This document shows, in pieces, positions 23,301 through 27,026 of a DNA stretch of 27,026 bases. The number at the start of each line of letters is the position of its first letter. Within the stretch, counting starts at the first letter, position 1. Origin of the DNA: a virus. Below the pieces are notes generated by a model. The model worked only from the letters and a program-made list of their open reading frames with translations. It made no database searches and was not told where the DNA came from. The position numbers were made by a program, and so were the translations under genes. The stretch lies in the IMG/VR virus record IMGVR_UViG_3300020180_000109, positions 1 to 27,026 of that record; one strand, written 5' to 3'.

Positions 23301-23974
23301 TTAATAGATAAAATATTGTTTGTAGTTCGCCTAACTCTAACCCTCCAAGAAAGATTGCTTTGTGTCGGTAAACCCTTGGGAAGAGTGTGGATTGTTTGTC
23401 GGACATACGCAGAAGTACATTTGCCGATGATTGAATATTCTCCTTGTTGTACCCAAGCTGTTTCGGCGACAGCAATATCTACCGCATATTTGATCTCGAA
23501 GCCATTTGTATTACCCTTGTCATCTTGGGTTAGTAATGCTGGGACTCTAACGGAAACTTTAATCGAATCTGCGTCAGGATAGGTGTTGGTGTTTAGAGTT
23601 GCTACAACACTTGTTGCGATGCCTTGATTCACTGGGGGTTGAAACAATCTAACATTACCGCCAACGGGAATTATGTTTTCGATTTTTTCAAAACTAGAGA
23701 TCGGCGCTTGATCGGTTGTGCCAAGTGTATATCCAAGACTAAATCCCTGACCGGATACGTTATAATTGTATGTGCCGTCTAAATTTCTGACCCGAAGATC
23801 GTTATAGAATACTGAGGTAAGAGGGTCAGAACCGTATACCCCCGATTGAACAACGAAACCCTTAATCTGACCTTCTCCGACCAGATCTAAAATCTTAATT
23901 TGCTGTTGAGAAAATAATGTATTCGGCGCTTCATATGGCGGAGGCGGTTGAGCCGGTTGTTTCTTTTTACTCAT
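20387..23974 (-). CDS. Tail tip / host specificity protein (lambda gpJ-like)
   Basis: This 1195-residue protein is the central tip protein. Its N terminus matches the start of gpJ-like proteins (NTLFSQQQIKILDLVGEGQI, then 'GFVVQSGVYGSDPLTSVFYND'). Residues about 310-520 hold a phage-tail-3-like hub domain ('WILYDLITNKRYGLG', 'WSLYEIAQHCDEMVDNG', 'RPGDVFSVYDNYRF'). Residues about 690-790 contain a fibronectin-III-like domain ('LNWTGSASAVLAYYRVSG', 'NFLLGAVSYGG'). The C terminus is beta-rich with 'TITISGD' repeats and a final 'FPGGTIPTLTPD' strand block. It overlaps the gpI-like gene by one base (TAATG). In lambda, gpJ binds the receptor. Length is close to the lambda protein (1132 residues). 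Confidence 0.9.
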   Translation of the reverse strand: MSKKKQPAQPPPPYEAPNTLFSQQQIKILDLVGEGQIKGFVVQSGVYGSDPLTSVFYNDLRVRNLDGTYNYNVSGQGFSLGYTLGTTDQAPISSFEKIENIIPVGGNVRLFQPPVNQGIATSVVATLNTNTYPDADSIKVSVRVPALLTQDDKGNTNGFEIKYAVDIAVAETAWVQQGEYSIIGKCTSAYVRQTIHTLPKGLPTQSNLSWRVRVRRTTNNILSIKTQNELYFESLSVISSSSLSYPTSVLVGTILDAEQFPAIPSRAYELDGAQIQVPQGYTPTVINSDGTYTSAVYPSVWNGTFDSTLKWTNNPAWILYDLITNKRYGLGKYVATQWVDKWSLYEIAQHCDEMVDNGKGGSEPRYTVNCSLQQRTEAYDLLQNIVSAFRGMMYFANGKIFATQNSDKGPVYNYTNANIVNGSFQYADTAKNTRSTVIIVRYTDPSDLYREAIERIEDQEGILRYGYIEKEVTAFACTSKGQAYRLGSWILQTERLITETITFSVGQYGNYLRPGDVFSVYDNYRFNKQQGGRIIDFSVNKTAITLDRTITLDAGFSYNLSCITPTGNLDDPNQITGSSQIPLIRNSQIQTRLLLNTPGNYSTITANAGFGIELNKGTTFIISASGDAATVADKSLLYRCLATSEGKPGTLEILGLEYSTGINYSIERSYSVQSLPANTGDGTAITPPSNFSVTPVTGLLNNNDYFAYIQLNWTGSASAVLAYYRVSGQVHGGNWINFANPQSRNTTYPVIKTGRHNFLLGAVSYGGKESTFVSGFYVVPTTNPVGGPPVVTGLSVYFNGDPNTVSPNSSGITTGYFGVQPGISWDTIYDTNGNPDPKVQFLDTYRLTAMTVGGTQISQPYIVEDPSITHFDIPTGIIYNFTGGRLRTWKFQVETSDIFGSTIVGGAINITNPAPRSPINSGFYGANGGFQYNIDPDPRDTDISGVYFWYSNDVPDLTPTFQNKSGESQSVAGFITHRMTGAYKLWYSIIDSFGVSGCPIYGPIVMRTNLGVTGIRSNDNPFIEAGVILKSTGFLNYTQDGQTITISGDILRSGHGLSIFRGSNSITISGDLLTITGNLREVTSPTTSRANINKGIINLVDAATIATDCLTGNVFQVTLGGSRILGAPTNLAAGATYIWFIDQDAGGGRALTYNTVFKFPGGTIPTLTPDTLARDTLTCAYDGTVIRAILSKDFK

Positions 23975-24663
23975 TAGTCTTGATACTGAACGCCGCCACC
24001 ATCTAAGACCGTCTCAGTAACGGAACCGATTTGATTGGTGTTGGTTGTTGAACGCTCTTGGGTATTCGTCGCCGCAGAAATCGGCATCGGTGATACTAAA
24101 GTTCTCCCATATATGATACCAACGGAGCCGCCCTGAGCGACCGCGTTAGCGTTTCCTTGGAATAAATTGGAACCGCCATCATCTACCGCTCCACTTGAAC
24201 TAGTATCAAATTTTGGAACAGGCGTTAATAATTGCATAACGCCTCCTAAAATTAAAGAAGCTGCCAAACCGTAACCAATAGTTGCGGTTCCAGCGGAAAT
24301 AAGAGCATTGGCACCAAAAACACCGGGGGTGGCGGCACCCCAAGTGACAATGATAAGAACGATTCCAACGACAATTTGCAGCCAAGGACTATCCCCAGAA
24401 CCTTTGATGGTCGGCATAATATATATATCAGATGAACCGATTGGGCCGCTTGACTCATTTCTGACATCAATAATATTTTTTTTACTTTGAAGGCCGATCT
24501 TATAATAGCGTTTAGCACCTTCTGTGGACATATATTTCATAAACTCACCCTTGGTGTTTACGTCGATAGCACGTAAAGCTTCGCGAACTGTGTCTACGTC
24601 AAGTTCCCATTTGCGTCCAAATAGTTTTCCCAATTTACCTTCTAAATATACAGTTCTTAACAT
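23974..24663 (-). CDS. Tail assembly protein (lambda gpI-like)
   Basis: The 229-residue protein resembles lambda tail protein I: an N-terminal ubiquitin-like start (YLEGKLGKLFG, 'TVREALRAIDVN', 'IGLQSKKNIID'), then two hydrophobic helices (about 95-111 and 122-146, Gly/Ala/Ile-rich), then a Ser/Gly/Asp-rich tail with 'QGGSVGIIYGRTLVSP' close to the C terminus. In lambda, I is needed for tail tip assembly and is not in the finished virion. It precedes the J-like gene, overlapping its start by one base. A candidate promoter is found 25 bp before its start, so the I and J-like genes can be read separately from the M-L-K part. Confidence 0.82.
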   Translation of the reverse strand: MLRTVYLEGKLGKLFGRKWELDVDTVREALRAIDVNTKGEFMKYMSTEGAKRYYKIGLQSKKNIIDVRNESSGPIGSSDIYIMPTIKGSGDSPWLQIVVGIVLIIVTWGAATPGVFGANALISAGTATIGYGLAASLILGGVMQLLTPVPKFDTSSSGAVDDGGSNLFQGNANAVAQGGSVGIIYGRTLVSPMPISAATNTQERSTTNTNQIGSVTETVLDGGGVQYQD

Positions 24664-24684
24664 ACCTTTTACCTATTCAAATGG

Positions 24685-24694
24685 AAATACACTT
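24685..24694 (-). promoter_or_regulatory. Candidate late promoter, minus strand, before gpI-like gene
   Basis: AAGTGTATTT on the minus strand (24694 to 24685), with CATAAAAG at 24710-24703, about 18 bp upstream start to start. The upstream box overlaps the 3' end of the K-like gene. An AAAAGGT sequence lies directly before the ATG, close for a ribosome binding site. Confidence 0.45.
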
Positions 24695-25409
24695 AAAACA
24701 AGCTTTTATGTCTTAAAACTTTGGAAAGTTTACTTAACATTCTCGCTTCGATCATCGCCGTTTGAGAAAGCTGCCTGATCGGATGATGAATCATTTTAGA
24801 ATTACCAATAAAAATACCGAGGTGCTGTGGATAAGCTCTCATAGAATTAAACAGTAAAACATCATGTTTGTGCAATATTGTTTTTGTATTTGTTTCTATA
24901 AATCCTTCATCAGCAAATTTTAATAACATTTCTTCATTATCGCTATCTTCATAACTTTCATCTCTATCATAGTCTTTAATTAAAATACCAAAGTTTTTTT
25001 GATAGTAGTGACGAACTAAACCCAGACAGTCATTAATCCCCCAATCAAATTGAACACTTTCTATTTTATGCTCTTTAGAGAGTGGATAATACTCCAACCA
25101 TTCTCCGGTTTCATGAACAAAAAGATACACTGGAAGCATCATTATTTCAGATAGTTCCTTATCGTCATCAGAAAAAGCAATTTTTTGACCAATGGGGTGA
25201 CTATGAAAAATTCCGTAAGGGATACTCCATTTGGCGGCGTCTAAGTAGTCTTCGGCTGAAATTTCAAAATGATTAATCTTATCAATTGAAATATTTTGAC
25301 ATTTAATAAAATGGACCTTACCGTTTCCGCAGGTAATTAGACCGCAAGCCTCTTCATTTAGATTTAGTTTCGCATACTCAATTGCTTCATTTTTGATTCT
25401 AGTATTCAT
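24693..25409 (-). CDS. JAMM and NlpC/P60 tail protein (lambda gpK-like)
   Basis: The 238-residue protein has the two domains of lambda K. The N-terminal JAMM metallopeptidase has E19/E20 followed by CGLI, then HSHPIGQKIAFSDDD with H69, H71, S80 and D83, the zinc-binding set. The C-terminal NlpC/P60 cysteine peptidase has the catalytic Cys128 in GINDCLGLVRHYY and His196 in YPQHLGIFIG, with a possible third residue at His208 or H209. Both catalytic sets look intact. Such proteins cut peptidoglycan stem peptides or tail precursor and act during tail tip assembly or DNA entry. It starts directly after the L-like stop (0 bp gap) with no Shine-Dalgarno sequence, suggesting translational coupling. 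Confidence 0.9.
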   Translation of the reverse strand: MNTRIKNEAIEYAKLNLNEEACGLITCGNGKVHFIKCQNISIDKINHFEISAEDYLDAAKWSIPYGIFHSHPIGQKIAFSDDDKELSEIMMLPVYLFVHETGEWLEYYPLSKEHKIESVQFDWGINDCLGLVRHYYQKNFGILIKDYDRDESYEDSDNEEMLLKFADEGFIETNTKTILHKHDVLLFNSMRAYPQHLGIFIGNSKMIHHPIRQLSQTAMIEARMLSKLSKVLRHKSLF

Positions 25410-26315
25410 TTATTGAATCCTCGCTCTCGAAACTCCCGGAAAAAAGCCACCTCTTAAAATTGCGCTGCCGGGGAAATGTAATCGGCAACCGAGGGGACTC
25501 CGAGAGCAGGCATCGACTAACCACTTGCTGGGAGCGCGTAGGGGGCTGTTTTCCGCACCAGTAATACTTCCACCCCTGCACACAAAGAAAGTGCGGTCTC
25601 CAGAGGTTTGGGGTAGCGTGCTATCGATGTAGACGTAATCCCCCTCAACATAGGTCGTCACTGCATTCCATTGACCTTTGTCTTGTAAACCAGAAAGATT
25701 CCACCCCGAACCCACAAACGCTTTATTATTTTGGTCCGTAACGGGAATACCAATGTACTTACAGGTTGAAGCATCTCTAAATCTGAATGGGCATACTAAA
25801 GCTAAAACTTGCCTATTTGGTAATTTTGCACCATCAATTTCTAACACAGTAGCTAATTCAAATTGTACGAATTGAGAATTTTCCGTTACTTTTCTATTAA
25901 TAAAGAAAATATCGTCAACATAGGCGGTTGTATCTGGAGTGCCAAATGGGTTTACGCCACCCCTAAAATTTACCGCATCAATGAATCGAGAGTATACTTT
26001 ACGCCTCGTTACTTGAGCGCCAACAAGGTTATCAAAATTATATAATATTGTAGATAATGCTCCGCCAATATTTGAAACAGTTAGTTTTGGTCTTGGCAAA
26101 GAACCCTTGCCGTCAATTTCTACCGCTTCGATAGCAATTGGAAATTGTTCATAAGCTTGGCTATTAAAAGTTATTCGCCCTCCAACTTCATTGGAGCCAT
26201 TAACAAAATAATAAATATCAGCTACGCCAAGATTCGTTCCGTCTAGTTGGAATAACTCCAACAGTGAGGAAGGTACGAATTTTGATTCTTCTGAATTAAC
26301 AATTGTTTTCGGCAT
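25410..26315 (-). CDS. Minor tail protein (lambda gpL-like)
   Basis: The 301-residue protein matches lambda gpL by order and features: N-terminal 'SSLLELFQLDGTNLG', a 'LPRPKLTVSNIGG' strand, 'GAQVTRRKVYSRFID' and 'FFINRKVTENSQFVQFELATVLEID' (given by pattern, about residues 137-161). The C-terminal cysteines C175 and C185 (LVCPFRFRDASTCKYIG) with C270 and C277 (DACSRSPLGCRLHF) fit the four ligands of the iron-sulfur cluster known for gpL; C246 is extra. It lies between the M-like and K-like genes in the lambda order. A GTGTA motif lies 5 bp before the ATG, too close for a usual promoter. Confidence 0.87.
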   Translation of the reverse strand: MPKTIVNSEESKFVPSSLLELFQLDGTNLGVADIYYFVNGSNEVGGRITFNSQAYEQFPIAIEAVEIDGKGSLPRPKLTVSNIGGALSTILYNFDNLVGAQVTRRKVYSRFIDAVNFRGGVNPFGTPDTTAYVDDIFFINRKVTENSQFVQFELATVLEIDGAKLPNRQVLALVCPFRFRDASTCKYIGIPVTDQNNKAFVGSGWNLSGLQDKGQWNAVTTYVEGDYVYIDSTLPQTSGDRTFFVCRGGSITGAENSPLRAPSKWLVDACSRSPLGCRLHFPGSAILRGGFFPGVSRARIQ

Positions 26316-26353
26316 TAACTACACTATAGTAACGGTTTCAGAACAAAAAGCAA

Positions 26354-27026
26354 TTAACTTATATCAAAAACTTGAACAACGTCTACGGAAGCGTCATTTA
26401 TATTATATGACTGTGTCGAATAGCTAAAGCTTTTCGATATATATTTTAGACTTGGATTGTTAGTAAGTCTACCAACGGGCATCAATAATTGGAAGAGGTC
26501 AACGCCGCCTTTTTCTTCAATAAAGGTTTGTATAGCAAGAGTTTCCTTATCGGAACGACCTTGAAACGCAAGTTTCCACATATTAATATTATTATTAAGA
26601 GATACTCGCGCCCTTTGGCTATAGCCATCACCTAGTTGGGCTTCAATAACTTGTGAAGTATTTTCTAAAGAAGTCGAATAAGATGGTAAAAAATTGAAAC
26701 CCGTTGTCCAAGCCGGGTTCATTAAACCATTGATAGTCCAAGCAACCGCGCTAGGTAGGGAGTTCACGCCGGGAGATAGAAATTGAACAAATCCGCTTCC
26801 AGCATTAAGAACCATACCCGTATAATCAACCGTTTCGATAAGACTCCCTCTTTGGAAATCAGGGAAAAGTCCGGTTGAAGAAAAATACAAAGTTCCAAGA
26901 TTATCTTGGCGTCCAAAAAAACTCGCTGTATAAGATGGCTTATGTAATGGAATATAACCAGAATTTAAATCCATCGTTGAAAAATATAATGTCGGATTGG
27001 AGATGCTAGCCCGAACTATATCATAT
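26354..27026 (-). CDS. Minor tail protein (lambda gpM-like), likely 5' partial
   Basis: The C-terminal part (from about residue 96 of the ATG-started frame) matches the lambda M family: 'LENTSQVIEAQLGDGYSQRA', then NINMWKLAFQGRSDKE, then 'AIQTFIEEKGGVDLFQ'. The usual family starts near here, so at least 90 residues form an N-terminal extension of Ser/Gly/Phe-rich strands. A start at ATG 26974 is possible, but no ribosome binding site precedes it, and the frame stays open to the window edge with no stop and no alternative start codon. The words TLYFS appear both before and after that ATG (PTLYFST and GTLYFSST). I therefore give it as partial. Its stop is 38 bp before the L-like gene, and tape measure would be expected upstream. 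Confidence 0.75.
   Translation of the reverse strand, partial: YDIVRASISNPTLYFSTMDLNSGYIPLHKPSYTASFFGRQDNLGTLYFSSTGLFPDFQRGSLIETVDYTGMVLNAGSGFVQFLSPGVNSLPSAVAWTINGLMNPAWTTGFNFLPSYSTSLENTSQVIEAQLGDGYSQRARVSLNNNINMWKLAFQGRSDKETLAIQTFIEEKGGVDLFQLLMPVGRLTNNPSLKYISKSFSYSTQSYNINDASVDVVQVFDIS

Noticed and set aside
22669-23582. Plus-strand frames opposite the J-like gene
   Set aside because: They are antisense to a long, clearly homologous tail tip protein and show no coherent domain.
26318-26327. Promoter motif TAGTGTAGTT before the gpL-like gene
   Set aside because: It ends only about 5 bp from the ATG, lacks the upstream TATAAAA-like box and deviates at the seventh position; a transcript would begin at or after the start codon. 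Not listed as a promoter.
1-27026. tRNA genes, CRISPR arrays or known anti-defence cassettes
   Set aside because: No cloverleaf-like segment, repeat-spacer pattern or recognised defence gene was found in the gaps, which are all under about 120 bp.

Overview
The window is a stretch of a tailed double-stranded DNA phage (or prophage) with a long non-contractile, siphovirus-type tail. It is AT-rich and densely packed, with gaps of 0 to about 120 bp. No tRNA, rRNA, CRISPR array or housekeeping gene was seen. The host cannot be named from the sequence. Most genes lack a clear Shine-Dalgarno sequence. A hairpin in the style of an IS200/IS605 right end at the convergent junction would fit a host rich in such elements, cyanobacteria being one weak possibility.

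Layout, plus strand (28-17555): a small zinc-ribbon protein; a sigma-70-like factor with a cysteine-rich insert; an unrecognised helical protein, possibly the small terminase; an ERCC4/XPF-type nuclease; the large terminase, interrupted by a 433-residue intein in its Walker A motif; a short broken copy of the portal start; the portal; a prohead protease fused to a coiled-coil scaffold; a probable capsid decoration protein; the major capsid protein; an intrinsic terminator; a free-standing LAGLIDADG homing endonuclease; a small unknown; a second terminator; a probable head-tail connector; a probable tail tube protein; and a large LamG-domain tail protein.

Layout, minus strand, read from the right edge (27026-17621): homologues of lambda tail proteins M, L, K, I and J in the lambda order, then a second LamG-domain protein and two tandem paralogues of unknown function. 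The two blocks converge at 17556-17620, where the spacer is not an ordinary terminator but an omega-RNA-like double hairpin. The tape measure and most tail chaperone genes would lie beyond the right edge.

How the genes fit together: the terminase packages DNA through the portal into a shell built from the major capsid protein on the scaffold, which the protease then removes; connector and tube genes follow; the minus-strand block builds the tail tip and receptor-binding parts. A short motif (consensus wAGTGTATTw, often with TATAAAA about 20 bp upstream) recurs almost only in the gaps before late genes on both strands. It is a candidate phage promoter, and the phage sigma-like protein is its natural candidate reader. 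The most unusual items are the omega-RNA-like hairpins without a tnpB, the mosaic duplication between terminase and portal, the recurrent promoter motif with its zinc-bearing sigma factor, and an intein whose homing endonuclease has lost one catalytic aspartate.
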